Source: Typhlomys cinereus
Lineage: Eukaryota > Chordata > Mammalia > Rodentia > Platacanthomyidae
Direction: 5' to 3'
Assembly (NCBI GenBank): GCA_023101885.1
Contig: JALPQD010000513.1
Span: forward strand, 1 to 64,000
Length of the DNA: 64,000 bases
Below are positions 11,128-21,574 of this stretch, piece by piece. Position 1 is the first letter of the stretch; every line of letters starts with the position of its first letter. Both the position numbers and the translations under genes were made by a program. Under the pieces are notes generated by a model. That model did not search any database. It saw only the letters and a program-made list of their open reading frames with translations, and was not told the DNA's origin.

Positions 11128-11500
11128 TGCATGTGTGTATGTGTGGTTGGCATGAGGGTAAGCGTATGTGTGTGCAGGCAGATGTGCAAGAAGACCCTCG
11201 AATGTGGGTGCCTTGTGGAGGCCTAAAAGTGACCTCCTGGTTGCCCTTTATCTTATTGCTTCCTATGGGGTTTCCTAGGCTTTTCCTTCCAATTCTAGAA
11301 TTGTAGGCGGCTGCCATGTTTGCCTGGCCTTTTTTACACAGGATCTGGGGATCCGAACTCAGGTCCTTGTGCGTGTGAGGCAAGGGATTTAACCCTTGCC
11401 CTCTCTTTAGCCCCACACCTGCTTTTACGCAGTGCTGGATCGAATCCAGGGCTTCATGCATGCGAGGCAAACATTCTCTCAGCTGAACCTCATCCCCCAG
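11128..11500 (-). mobile_element. B2-like SINE followed by ID-like SINE, antisense
   Basis: 11128-11415 carries the diverged B2-like body with TG-rich tail, ending 'ccctctctttagccccac'. 11416-11500 carries 'gctggatcgaatccagggct' and 'gcgaggcaaacattctctca', the reverse complement of an ID/tRNA-type B-box and A-box. These are two adjacent pol III elements in the same orientation. Confidence 0.65.
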
Positions 11501-12029
11501 GCCCCAGGATGGACACTTCAGGCAGAAGCTTAGGAATAGGAGATCACGTGCCATGAGAAAGGAGCCAGTCTCATCTGGTCGCTCGCCAAAGCTGTGAACC
11601 TCTGGGTCTCCAAGACCACCGGTGTGTGGGGATTCAATCGAGCTCTGTGCATCCAGTCCTGGGCTCAGTGTGGGCCTTGGCCTGAGCTCCCTCTCCCATG
11701 GGCCAGTCAGTTCAGTTCCTGCCACATATTAAATCAGGATTAAGGCTTATGCACGGTGGATGAACTCTAAGGATAGCGTAGGCGTGAGGGTGGAGGTTGG
11801 TAAGCGCTGGTCTTCCTCTTCCTTTGTCTGCTTTGTTCCTCCCCTCAAACTTCTCCTTTGTTTTCTCTTCCAATTCTTCTTCCATATCCCTCCTTCCCAA
11901 TTCTCTCCCACCTACTATCTTGAGTCAACCTCTGTCGGTACCTGTGCAGAGCGACCATTGCTGAGGGCGTGGTCTGCTTCGGCACCTTCGGCTACACCTT
12001 GCATGGCCCCCTTCACTTCCTCTTGGACC
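11501..12029. other. Unassigned sequence
   Basis: C/T-rich at about 11805-11920. No gene or repeat recognised. Confidence 0.4.
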
Positions 12030-12150
12030 TTCGTGATGCAGGCAGCTCAGGCAAGACAGGCTGCCTGACTGACCTGGGTTCAAGTCCCAGCTCTCCCACT
12101 GCCCAGCTGTGTGACTGCAGGCCTCGGAACCACAGCGCCACCTTCTGGAC
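12030..12150 (+). mobile_element. MIR SINE fragment, sense
   Basis: 'gactgacctgggttcaagtc' followed by 'ccagctctcccactgcccag' and 'ctgtgtgactgcaggcctcg' match the MIR core (tRNA B-box, then the conserved GCTGTGTGACC block). Confidence 0.8.
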
Positions 12151-12789
12151 ATTCTTCCCACTGGGGCTGCTGACCTAGCTGGTAAGTTGAGCCCAAGAAC
12201 GTCTTCATATTAACCTTCTTTCAGTCTAGCTGTGGAGGAGACGCCGCAGCCTCTCGGACTCTCTGCCATCTCTTCTGTTACTCAGGGGCTTCCTTCCTTC
12301 TTGCCTGGGACTGGACTGTCAATTGTGGATTATCTACAAGTGATATCTCATGGTATGGAGTTTTTTGCTCTCCCACTCCCCCCACCCCAAGGTAGCAAGC
12401 GGATGGGAACAGTTGCAGGAGGCAAAGCTAGCATGCAAGAGGGCAGCTCTGGGTGGGCAGAGCAGTGGCTGTGCCCTGAGGGAGGGAGGGGGACCTTCGG
12501 CAGGAGTTAGAAGGCTCAGGGGCTGTAACTCCCAGTAAGGGGCTGCTTCCCCAATGCACATAGGGTGTGGCGGATCCTGGAAGGGGCCCATTAGAAGTTA
12601 GGGGAAGGGTTGTAGATATTAATGGTTTGTCATTGTGCATTCTAAAATGTGTAGGGAAATCTCAGGGCGAGTGAAGGTGCCACTTGTGACCCCAATAACC
12701 ACATGGGCATGAGCTAATGCCCAACCTGTGTTAAAAGCCCTGGCATAGCCTGGCAGGGAAATGGGCACATAGGAGCAGGAGAAGACCCG
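12151..12789. other. Unassigned sequence
   Basis: No gene or repeat recognised. Open frames under 95 codons without domains. Confidence 0.4.
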
Positions 12790-12935
12790 GGGTTGTGTCT
12801 GCTCAGTGTTTTCAGTGCTGTGTGACCTGACGTCGTTTCCTTACCTCTCTGAGCCTTAGTTTTCCAGTGTGAATTGAAAACAGTAGACTTCATATCCTGC
12901 AGGGTCCTGAAGCTCGAGTGAGATGATGTGTCTGA
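12790..12935 (+). mobile_element. MIR SINE 3' part, sense
   Basis: 'gctgtgtgacctgacgtcgt' and 'ctctctgagccttagttttc' give the post-core half of MIR. They are followed by 'gagtgagatgatg', the diverged 'gattaaatgag' block. Confidence 0.75.
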
Positions 12936-13489
12936 AACTGACAATCTCCGTTGTCTCCCCAAACCTCCTGTGCCTGCTCCTCTGCGGCCACGTGGATGGT
13001 TTGCTGCTCTAGGACAGGCTGTGCGCCTGCTCTGGGCCCTTCAAGCTGACCTCACCCTCCACCTGGCACCCTCCACCTGCACGCTCTCCTTTACCTGGCA
13101 CCCTCTCTCCTTCCGGCTGGTCCCCGTTCATACTTCCTCAAGGACACCTTTTCTGACTTTGTGTAGAGTAGCATCCCATGCTGTCTCCTCTTTGCTTTTT
13201 GTTCTTAGCTCTGCTGTAGTGCGTGTGTGCGTGTGCATGTGCGTGTGTGTATGCGCACGCGCATGTGTGTTTATTTCTTTCTGGTCTGCTCTGTCTCTAG
13301 ACTGTGTCACAAGGACAGGGACCAGGCTTCATTGCTATGAATCCTCCAGTATCCAGCACAGCACTCAGGTGAGTCCCTTGGGAAGGGTTCCACTGACGGA
13401 TCCTGTTTCATTAGACACACGGCTATTTCTGAAGGCTGAGCAAATTCAGGGCAGGGGTGTGAAGACCATAGCCATGTGGTGCTAATTGG
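12936..13489. other. Unassigned sequence with TG/CG patch
   Basis: An alternating purine-pyrimidine patch (TG, CG, CA steps) lies at about 13218-13272. No gene found. Confidence 0.4.
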
Positions 13490-13680
13490 TTTGATGATGA
13501 TCATTGTTGCATTTCGGGCGGTGTGACTATCTTCTGATTTAATGTAATCAATAAGGCGGCAACAGCTTGATACAGATGAGGCGCGGAGAACTGTGGGGCC
13601 ACTTCGAAGTTGTTCTTACTTAATGTGTTTTGCTAATTAGCTGGAGCGGGATTCCCCATTCTACTCACAGTGGGAGCAGG
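13490..13680. other. Candidate conserved non-coding element
   Basis: Repeat-free, unique-looking sequence with retained CpGs ('ggcgcgga', 'cttcgaag') and homeodomain-type cores ('tttaatgtaatca', 'tgctaattagctgg'). No open frame of note. The regulatory reading is inference from composition and lack of repeats. Confidence 0.3.
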
Positions 13681-13939
13681 TGACTATGTAGAGCTTCCCC
13701 TCCAGATAAGGCTCACCCCGGAGCCCCTGGGACCTTGAGGCATTCTCAGGACCAGCCATGATGGAGTTGGTGACCCATCCTCTCAACACTCCAGCTCGAC
13801 TTCTGGAAGTCGCAGCCCCTTCCATCGGCTGGGAGGTACTCTAGGTCTCCTCTGTCCGTTGATGAAGTTCTCCTGGGCTAGAATTGTGCTCTCTCCATCA
13901 GATAAGACTAACACAGGGACTGTTCTCTTGTTCTGTTTT

Positions 13940-14302
13940 ACATTTTGTGTGTTCCTGTGTGTAGTGCATGCGTGAATGCATGTTTGTATGTCCATGTGTG
14001 TTTGTGCATGTGTGTATAGGCATGTGTATGTGTGCGTGCAATATGTGTGTAGGTCAGAGGTCAATGTCAGGTGTTATTACGTTCCACCTTGTTTTTGAAC
14101 GTTTCATTTGAGAGAGATTGATTAGATTGGACAGTGAGCTCTGAGGATCCACCTGTCTTCCTCCTAGTACTAAGGTTGTGCACCACTTAGTGCTAAGGTC
14201 TCAGACACCCACTTTTTTGTGTGTTTTGGGGATCTGAACTCAGGCCCTCATGTTTGCACGGCAGGCACTTTACGCTATGCCTTTGAACCCATCTCTTTCA
14301 CT
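13940..14302 (-). mobile_element. B4-like composite SINE, antisense
   Basis: TG-rich tail, then 'aggtcagaggtcaatgtcag', a degraded B1-like middle, and 'ggggatctgaactcaggccc' plus 'gcaggcactttacgctatgc', the reverse-complement tRNA B- and A-box end. Confidence 0.65.
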
Positions 14303-14474
14303 GCTCCAATGCCCCTGCTGGTTTTTACTCGTCAGCTCAAGGCCTTGCTAAGGCCATGGATGTCAGAGGGTCCCTGGGGGGCAGGACTGTGATTGTGCTC
14401 TCAGTCTGGGAGTTGCTGTGACTCCTTGCTTGGACCTCCCATGTGCACACAGTAAGCATATATGTGTCATGCCT

Positions 14475-14700
14475 CAGATAGCTGGTCAGCAGCGTGTCAT
14501 ACCTCACGAAAGCAGCTTAGTACAGCGGTTAAGAGAGTTGAATCCAGACTTCCTGGGTTCAATTCTCGACTCCACTGCCTACTCCCTGTGTGACCTCAGA
14601 CACATGACATCATCTGTCTGTGCCTCAGCTTCTCTAAACAACTATGTATCGCCTTCACAGAATAGTACTTATCCACAGATTTCTTGTGAGATTTGACCTA
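14475..14700 (+). mobile_element. MIR SINE, near complete, sense
   Basis: 'tacagcggttaagagagttg', 'gacttcctgggttcaattct', 'ccctgtgtgacctcagacac' and 'tgtctgtgcctcagcttctc' occur in MIR consensus order. This is the best-preserved MIR in the window. Confidence 0.88.
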
Positions 14701-14723
14701 GTTAACCTACTGGCTCATTTTCT

Positions 14724-14738
14724 TGTGTGTGTGTGTGT

Positions 14739-14778
<40 letters not shown>

Positions 14779-15022
14779 TTGTGTATGTGTGTGTGTGTTC
14801 ATGTGTGTGCTTGTGTATGTGGGGTCCAGAGGTCAACCTTGGATGTTGTTCCTTCTTTTTTGAGGCAGGCTTTGCTCGTGGCGTGCAGTTCAGTGAGTAT
14901 GCCGGGCTGGCAGGCCAGTGACCCACGGATTCTCTGTCTCCATCTCCCTGACACAGGGATTACAAGTGCCATACCACCATGTTCTCTTTTCACAAGGGTT
15001 CTGGGGATCAAATGCAGGTCCT
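14724..15022 (-). mobile_element. B4-like composite SINE with long TG tail, antisense
   Basis: A (TG)n/(CG) run at 14724-14820 forms the tail. Then come 'ggtccagaggtcaaccttgg', the B1-like part with 'gcaggccagtgacccacgga' and 'gggattacaagtgccatacc', and 'ctggggatcaaatgcaggtc'. The tRNA head is cut off by the purine tract beginning at about 15023. Confidence 0.7.
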
Positions 15023-15310
15023 TGAGAGAGAGGGAGGGAGAGAGTACTAGAAAGGAAGGAGGAAGGAAAGGAAAGGAAGAAGAAAGGAAGAAGGGAGAGA
15101 GGGAAGGAAAAAAGGAGGAAGTGAAGACGTTATGAAGGAAGGAGCAGGGAGAAAGAAAGGGAGTAAAAAGGGAGGGAGGAAGTTTTGGAGGAAGAGAAGG
15201 ATGGAGAAATGAAGAAGGAGAAGGATGAAGGGAAAGGAGAAAGAAACAGAGGAACAGAAAGGGAGAATCAGGAAAGATGGAGAAGGAGGAAAAGAGGAGG
15301 AATAGATAAT
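15023..15310 (+). repeat. Polypurine (GGAA/GAAG/GAGG) tract
   Basis: About 290 bp of almost pure A/G. Glu/Lys-rich and Ser/Phe/Leu-rich open frames in it are composition artefacts. It interrupts the head of the SINE at 14724. Confidence 0.88.
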
Positions 15311-15334
15311 ACATTTTTAAAAAGCAAACTTAAG

Positions 15335-15644
15335 GGCTGGAGAGGTGGCTCAGGGGTTAAGCCTCCGCCTTGCAGGAGGAAGGTCCTGAGTTCGGATCCC
15401 AGATCCCGCGTATAGACGCCAGGCGGAAGCGGGGGCGGCCTGCGTTTCTGGTCCTGGTAGGGCGGAGCCTGTGAATCCCGGGGCTGAAGGAGGTGGAGGC
15501 GTCCGTGGTGGTTCACGAATTCGTCCGTGGTTCTACACACACACATACACACACAGACACATACACACACACACACACAGACACACACGCGCATGCACAT
15601 ACACACGCACATGCGCACAGTTGAATAAATAAATAATAAAAATT
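15335..15644 (+). mobile_element. Young B2-like SINE, subfamily A, intact
   Basis: Starts 'ggctggagaggtggctcagg', with a pol III A-box (tggctcagggg, 15346-15356) and B-box (gttcggatcc, 15390-15399). The body holds 'gtatagacgccaggcggaag', the 'ggcctgcgtttctggtcctg' block, 'gaggcgtccgtggtggttc' and 'ttctacacacac'. A (CA)n-rich tail ends in 'ttgaataaataaataataaa'. A perfect 16-bp TSD, 'aaaaagcaaacttaag', sits at 15319-15334 and 15645-15660. Many intact CpGs indicate recent insertion. Confidence 0.93.
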
Positions 15645-15660
15645 AAAAAGCAAACTTAAG

Positions 15661-15807
15661 TCTTCTTGCCTGCAAGACAACACTTTACTGATTGGGCTGT
15701 CCCCCTAGCCTCATTTGATATAAAATAAGTTAATTCATCAATCTTGTGAGCCAAAATTTTTATTTTGTTTTACTTTACTATTTTGCGTATATGTGTATGA
15801 GAGGACA
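15661..15807. other. AT-rich spacer
   Basis: The first line (15661-15715, 'gattgggctgtccccctagc') may be the end of an older tRNA-type SINE that the young SINE split. The rest is AT-rich with no feature. Confidence 0.3.
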
Positions 15808-16078
15808 TTTTGAGTGTGTGTGTGTGTGTGTGCGTGTGTGTGTGTGCGTGTGTGTGCGTGCGTGTGTGTGCATGTGTGTGTGTGTGTGTGCGTGTGTGTG
15901 CGTGTGTGTGTGTGCATGTGTGTGTGTGTGCGTGTGTGTGTGTGGTGCGTGTGTGTGTGCATGTGTATGTGTGTGCGTGTGTGTGTGTGCGCGTGTGTGT
16001 GTGCATGTGTGTGCGTGTGTGTGCGTGTGTGTGTGTGCGTGTGTGTGTGTGCATGTGTGTGTGTGTGCGCGTGTGTGT
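15808..16078 (+). repeat. Complex (TG)n tract with CG and CA steps, about 270 bp
   Basis: Almost pure alternating purine-pyrimidine, with TG interrupted by regular CG and CA steps ('gtgtgcgtgtgtgtgcatgt' style). It is the largest Z-DNA-prone tract in the window. Cys/Val- and His/Thr-rich open frames here are artefacts. It serves as the tail of the SINE at 16079-16278. Confidence 0.92.
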
Positions 16079-16278
16079 ATCTATGGAAGGCCCAAAGGTA
16101 ACAACAGGAATCACCCTTATTCCTCTGCTTTGGGGCTTCCCAGGCTCTGCCTTTCAGGGCCAGAATTTATAGGGTGCCCCACATCCACCTGGCATTTTGT
16201 ATGTGGGTCTAGGAATCTGAACCCAGGTCCTTTTGTGAGGCAAAGGCTCTAGCCCCCGAGCCATCTCTCCAGTCCCCC
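16079..16278 (-). mobile_element. B2-like SINE, older subfamily, antisense
   Basis: 'ctatggaaggcccaaaggta', 'ggggcttcccaggctctgcc', 'ctgaacccaggtccttttgt' and 'gagccatctctccagtcccc' give the old B2-like body in reverse complement. The giant TG tract is its tail. Confidence 0.8.
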
Positions 16279-17219
16279 ATCAGCACCATCAGCTACATTT
16301 TACTTGGTCAATAGCTTCCTGTGGCCAGTGACTAGAGTCTTAGCAGACAGAGAGATTCCAACATTCCAGAAGGTTTTGGCTGGAGAGGCAGCTGCAGACC
16401 CATGATGCCCAGGAAACTGAGCTCTGGGAAGACTTTGCCCTTCCCCATCCTGGGGGCCAGGAGCATCCGTCTTCTCCCGGTGCTGCCCCACCTGGTCCAG
16501 GTACGTCTCTCCCGGCTGCAGAGAGAAGTCCTGCTCTGGGCCATGCCGGTCGTGTCCCCTGCACCTGGCACCCAGGAGCCCCGGTCCTGCTGCTCCAGAT
16601 GGCCTGGGAGTGATTAACGAGAGGCTCTGTGAGCATCCACATGCACGGGCCGGAGCTGTGTGCTGCCATCATCATTTTGGAGACTTCTTTGGTGGAGTGA
16701 AAAATAGCATCCCAGCCCAGGAATCCTGAGTGGGGACCATCCCATAAATCAGAGTGAAAGGTTCCCCATCTCGCCTGACTTAGCTTATGGCCTCACAGCT
16801 CAGGGTCCCAAAGGCTAGGTGCCTATCCTGGCCTTGCGGCCCACATCTTCTCCTACATCTTTGGACCCTGGGACATTGTGCTGCCTGGCTTATTCCAGCT
16901 GGCCTCACCCGCCTGCCCTGGCTTTATTCGGAGCCAGGGGTCTTATTTGGGCAGTTATCTTTCCTCTCTAGGTCTTTCAGTGTTTCTTCTAATTTGTAAC
17001 GCGCGCGTGTTTCTTGTGTCTTCTCTGGGATAGAGGAGAGACTGAACCATCTACTCTTCAGTGCTGTTGGAATTGGGATCTGCCATCGGGACTAAGCTTG
17101 TCTTCCAGCTTTGTCTTATACTTGGACATTCTGATTGCCGGAACAGTCCAGAAGGTTGCATCTGGGAGATTGGTGTGAGGATTTCTACCTGCCAGTGGTA
17201 CAGCCTGGAAGTTCTTCTG
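16279..17219. other. Unassigned, repeat-poor sequence
   Basis: About 940 bp with no recognised repeat. 16410-16620 is GC-richer and open on several frames, but has no domain. Nothing firm seen. Confidence 0.4.
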
Positions 17220-17300
17220 CTTTCATGACACGGAGGATGGAACCTGGTGCCTCCTGCATGCCAGACGTGCTTTACCAGTAGTTGCGTCTCTAGCCCTGCC
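17220..17300 (-). mobile_element. ID-like SINE fragment, antisense
   Basis: 'ggaggatggaacctggtgcc' and 'gccagacgtgctttaccagt' resemble the reverse-complement B-box/A-box of an ID element. It is diverged. Confidence 0.5.
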
Positions 17301-17610
17301 CTAGTGATTCATACACATCGTAGTGTTTGAGAACCATTTGCCTATGGGTGCACCTGGTATTGCCATTTTTCCTGCTTCTGGGGAAGAAGTGGCTGGAGTG
17401 GAGGATGGGATGGGGCAAGGGAAGAGCCTGGGCGGAAGAGGTGAGGAAGGTGTGTCTAGTCCAAGGTCAAGTTCCAGCCAGTTTGGCAACTAGCAATCAG
17501 GTCTCCTTCCAAGCAGAAACTTAACCTGAAGATCTCATTGGAGGGGCAGCAATAGAACCTTCCAGAAGGTAGGAGAGTTCTCCAGGCTTTTGGAAATAAA
17601 GTCTATTCTT

Positions 17611-17884
17611 TTTTTTTATTAGTATTTATTCAATTGTGCATGTGTGCGTATGTATGTGTGCGTGTGTGTGTGTATGTGTGTGTAGAACCACGGACGAATT
17701 CAGGAACCACCATGGACGCCTCCACCTCCTTCTGCCCCGGGATTCACAGGCTCCGCCCTACCAGGCCCAGAAGCGCAGGCCGCCCCCGCTTCCGCCTGGC
17801 GTCTATACGTGGGATCTGGGATCCGAACTCAGGACCTTCCGCCTGCAAGGCAGAGGCTTAACCCCTGAGCCACCTCTCCAGCCC
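17611..17884 (-). mobile_element. Young B2-like SINE, subfamily A, intact, antisense
   Basis: The reverse complement reads 'GGGCTGGAGAGGTGGCTCAG' through the whole young body to '..caattgaataaatactaat'. It shares 'catggacgcctccacctcct' with the copies at 15335 and 23820. A perfect 15-bp TSD, 'ataaagtctattctt', lies at 17596-17610 and 17885-17899. Confidence 0.93.
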
Positions 17885-17944
17885 ATAAAGTCTATTCTTA
17901 ATGAAATATTTTACATTTAGGAGGCTGGACAAAGGCTGGTTAGA

Positions 17945-18060
17945 GAGGTGGTTGGGAGCCATCAGAACCGGGCTCAGATCCTGGTGGTCCCCAAATCAAG
18001 ACATTTAACCTCAGCCATAGAATGGTGACAGTCACATCTGCCTCCTGGGACTGCTGACTC
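17945..18060 (+). mobile_element. MIR SINE fragment, sense
   Basis: 'ccgggctcagatcctggtgg', 'caagacatttaacctcagcc' and 'atagaatggtgacagtcaca' follow MIR order with loss of the GTGTGACC block. Confidence 0.55.
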
Positions 18061-19119
18061 CTTCCCCAGCTTCCAGAACCCCCTTTGACAAGACTCGCAG
18101 TGCTACAGAGACCTGGACAGGATTTTCACAGTAACAGTCCCTGTTGCTGCACCCCATTGTATAATGCAGCAAGCATTTTCATGCCCCTTGCCCCATGGTG
18201 GGCGGTGGCAACCCCAGTAGAGAAGCTGAACTCAGAAACTCTGTGACCTGCTCCAGGGCACTTGCCGAGACACCCACCATTCCACTATTTGCCTGGCAAA
18301 GTAGGTAAGGTGGATCTGTGGGGAGAGTCTTGAAGAATTCCCACTCTCATTGGGCTTCTGTCCAGACGCCAGTGTGGAAATGTGTCCTGCCGACTGGGAA
18401 GCCTCACTTGTGTTTAGCACACTGGCGGAGGTGGGTCTGTTTCTCCTGTCCCTGATCATGCAATCTGGCGGGGAGCCCGGCCAAGGTCCAGTGTCCTTTC
18501 CTGTGGTTGATTCACCACCCACAGCTGTGTTTTTAGAAGCTGAGTGGCTGCCAGGCTGGGGAAGACTAACTAATGGAGTGCACGCGTAAGCAGAGGTTAA
18601 CGAAATAGCAGTGTGGTTCTGGGCAGGCAGATGGCAGAGATGTTAGCCAGGGCCAGGCCGGGCGTGAGCTGGGGCAGGCTGGAGGAAGCTGTGGCCAGGC
18701 AGGAAGTGAACTGGGCCGGCATCTGGCTCTGCAGTTGGCTGAGGTCGCACACTGATGTGGCAGACAGCTGGTGTGGAGGACAGGGGGAGGTTAAGGGCCA
18801 GCCGTCAGCACCACGGACAGCGCCAGGGCTAGGGCTGGGTTCTGGCCCTATCAGGTTGCTTCTGTGATTTTGATGCTTTTGCTCCAGTCATACAACTCCA
18901 TGGCCACGCGGTTGCTAAAGAGGCCTGTAGGTCCCACCCTACCTTGGTCTCTAAGCCTCTTTACCCCAGATCCTCACATTCTGTTTCCAGAAAGGTGCTG
19001 CGACTTCCAGTCCTGGGGTGACGGTCTGCTTTCTCTTCAGATCCATCATTATCATTGTTTTCCTTGGAGCAGGGCATGGGGACGGGCAGAAGGTCCCTGA
19101 GAGGTTCGCCTCCCATTCT
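18061..19119. other. Unassigned, repeat-poor sequence
   Basis: About 1 kb without a recognised repeat, moderately GC-rich at 18600-18850. No exon supported. Confidence 0.4.
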
Positions 19120-19315
19120 CGTGTGGTATGTGTACATTTATACAGAAGAGGACACACTTGAGTGTGTGCATCTATGGAGGCCCAAGGGTAACGCTGGGAA
19201 TCATCCTGTATTGCTCTACCTTTTTTATTGCTTTGCTTTGGGGTTTTCCAGGCTCCACCTTCCAGATCCAGAATTGCAGGCCAGTTGCCATTTCTCCCTG
19301 GGACTAACCAGAGTT
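19120..19315 (-). mobile_element. B2-like SINE, truncated, antisense
   Basis: 'gtgcatctatggaggcccaa', 'gggaatcatcctgtattgct' and 'ttccaggctccaccttccag' mark the old B2-like body. The tRNA-derived head is missing. The sequence passes into the LTR fragment just downstream, suggesting a junction near 19316-19330. Confidence 0.75.
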
Positions 19316-19330
19316 TAGGCACTTGCCTCC

Positions 19331-19450
19331 CATGGCTGGAGTCCATGAGCTCCTCGTGGATTCCATGCCTGGACCCTCATGGTACTCCATAGCTAGAGTC
19401 CGTGAGTTTTGATCTCTCTCTCTCATCTAATAAATTCTACCTTAAAGTCC
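19331..19450 (+). mobile_element. Fragment of the same LTR family as 40735-41275
   Basis: 'ggctggagtccatgagctcc', 'gtggattccatgcctggacc' and 'ctcatctaataaattctacc' parallel the tandem-unit and polyadenylation region (AATAAA at 19429-19434) of the LTR at 40.7-41.3 kb. Only this 3' part survives. Confidence 0.7.
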
Positions 19451-20064
19451 ATCAGCTAGCAGGGTTGTCGGTCAACAAATGGAGGAAGGAGGCTAGAAAA
19501 AGCTGACCCCACCAGACATGCCTGAGAGGAAGAAAGACTTCTTAAATCTTCACAGCCAGGAATGACCAAGCCAAGGGCCTAAGCCTAGGCCTTGTGAGTC
19601 CCAGCCCAAGGACTGCGTCTATCTTAAAAACTAAAGCCAAGTCTCCATTTCCTTTGACAGCTTGGCATCTGTCTGCCAACACTTAGATAAATTTAGAAGA
19701 AGTGGGCTTATTTTGGCACATCTGGGGACTAGTGAAGAGAGGGAGATGGCCACAGCAATGATGTCTTCACTCTGCAACCCTGAAGCAAGATGGCAGTTGA
19801 CAGGAGCATTTTCAAGGAGTCAGCCCCTAACCCAGAATGGATTCCAGTATCCTTTGACTGGGTGAATAAAAGTCATCATGGCTTACCTGTGCCCAGGTGA
19901 CCTGTGGGTCAGAATCATCATTCCTTGCAGATGTGAACGGCCCTTCCTGCTGTTCATAGCACAAGTGGAGGCTGTGGTGAAGCCAGTTGGTATTCTGAGA
20001 GGTCCCCTCTGTTCTTTGAAAAGATGGGCTTGTTTGTTTTTTTTTTGTTTTGTTTCTTGTCTTA
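19451..20064. other. Unassigned sequence, possibly retroviral-associated
   Basis: No recognised family. It directly follows an LTR fragment, so some of it could be internal retroelement sequence, but no gag/pol motif was found. Confidence 0.3.
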
Positions 20065-20375
20065 GCTTCTTATCAATGTTGCTAAGATAAATCCAAGACC
20101 CGAACAGTTTAGGGAAACAAGGGGTTCAGGTTACAGTCTACTATGGCTGCAACAGGAACCAGGGAATTGGGCATATACCACAGCTAAATAAAAAACTGGG
20201 AGAGAGGCGCACTTTGTAGCTTGCCACTCTGCCCAGTTGCCAACTAGCCTAGATCTCTTTTCATCTTATCCATCAGCTCAGAAGATGGTCTCACCCACTA
20301 TGGGCTGGGTATTCCCATAACAATTAGACAGTCTCCTACAAGGTCACCGAGAGACTTCAATTAATTCTTCAAGCT
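20065..20375 (-). mobile_element. ORR1-like MaLR LTR, antisense
   Basis: 'tgttgctaagataaatccaa', 'agggaaacaaggggttcagg', 'cccactatgggctgggtatt' and 'caattagacagtctcctaca' follow the same order as the copies at 5370 and 27770. Confidence 0.6.
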
Positions 20376-20941
20376 CAAAGCTGCAGGTAGAGAAGCATTT
20401 TGGACCAGTGTTCTTGCTAGACAAGGGCAGACAGAAGCAGTGAGGGGCAGGCCCTTGAAGTCTGGCATCTAGACCTCAGAGCTTCCTTTCCCAGCCCCCA
20501 AGCATTTCCCTGTCACCCTCAAACCCCAAAGGACAGACCCAAATGTTCCAGACTTGGAGAAACCACTGAGGTGTGCATCTAACTTGGGGGCTTCCCCTGG
20601 GATCCCTTGAGTGGGTCGGTGCCCTGGATCCTTACAGGAATTGAGGAGGGGCAGCAGGGGTCTGGGTGTGGAGGGGACCGCCTGAGTGTCTCCTGACTTT
20701 AGTCCCTCTTCTAGCACCAGGGTCACACCCTGGACGAGCCCTGCAGATGTTCCTGTCCACTGGTTGTGTCTAGAAGCTGGCTTGTTCCCATGTTTGCTCG
20801 CATCCCTATGCTCCTGCCCACAGTCACTGTTGCCTGATCCTGCTCAGTGTGATCAGCTACTTGCTGGGTTTCCCCGTAGTGCAGCGAAGTCCTAGCATCT
20901 CATCAGGGACAAATAAAGTCACACCCTGCTTGGTGTTGATG
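20376..20941. other. Unassigned sequence
   Basis: No gene or repeat recognised. Confidence 0.4.
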
Positions 20942-21252
20942 TTCTCTCTCTCTGTCCTTCCCACCCTCCCCTCCCCTCCCCTCTCCTCCCCTCTCCTCCC
21001 CTTCCCTCCACATCTCTCCCCTCCCCTCCCCTCCACATCTCTCCCCTCCCCTCCTTCTCTCCCTCCCTCCCTCCTTCCCGCCTTTCTCCTTCCTTCCTTC
21101 CTTCCTTCCTTCCTTCCTTCCTTCCTTCCTCCTCCTTCCTTCCTTCCTTCCTTCCTTCCTTCCCTCCTCCCTCCCTCCCTCCCTCCCTCCCTCCCTCCCT
21201 CCCTCCCTCCTTCCCTTCCTTCCTTCCTTCCGTCTTCCTTCCTCTCTCTTTT
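20942..21252 (+). repeat. Polypyrimidine (TTCC/CCCT) tract, about 310 bp
   Basis: Nearly pure C/T. CCCCT-type repeats at 20965-21060 give way to (TTCC)n at 21085-21165 and (CCCT)n at 21170-21215. Gly/Arg/Glu/Lys-rich and Pro/Ser-rich frames on either strand are artefacts. It probably grew from the tail of the SINE at 21253. Confidence 0.92.
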
Positions 21253-21516
21253 GTGTGCATGTGTGTGCATGCGTGCGTGTTTGTGTGTCTGTATCTGTGT
21301 GGATCAGAGGGCATTCAGTACGCCTGTGCAGGTCCAAGGGTGACATTGGGAATCACCCTGGATTGCTCTGCCTCCTTTTTTGTTTTGCTCTAGGGTTTTC
21401 AGGCTCCACCAGGGCCGAAGTGCAGACTGCAGTCATTCCCACCTGGGATCTGAGAACTGAGGTCCTTCTGTTTTCCAGGCAGAGTCTTAACCCCCGAGCC
21501 ACCTCTCCAGCTCCTG
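21253..21516 (-). mobile_element. B2-like SINE, older subfamily, antisense
   Basis: TG-rich start, 'ggtccaagggtgacattggg', 'aatcaccctggattgctctg', and an end 'taacccccgagccacctctc'. It is the standard old B2-like body in reverse complement. Confidence 0.8.
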
Positions 21517-21574
21517 CATTGTGTTTTCAACCCTGTCTGCACGCCAGTTCTCCTTTTCCCCTTGCTCATTACCT

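Noticed and set aside
11096..11725. 209-codon minus-strand frame
   Set aside because: Runs through B2-like and ID-like SINE sequence; no domain.
15738..16252. Cys/Val-rich and His/Thr-rich open frames up to 168 codons
   Set aside because: Translations of an alternating TG/CA tract in all frames.
17634..17920. Recurring peptide-like frame shared with 23849-24142 and 51060-51254
   Set aside because: Repeated because the same antisense young SINE lies there; not a gene family.
20849..21346. Open frames of 131-164 codons on both strands
   Set aside because: Products of the (TTCC/CCCT) pyrimidine tract; no domain.
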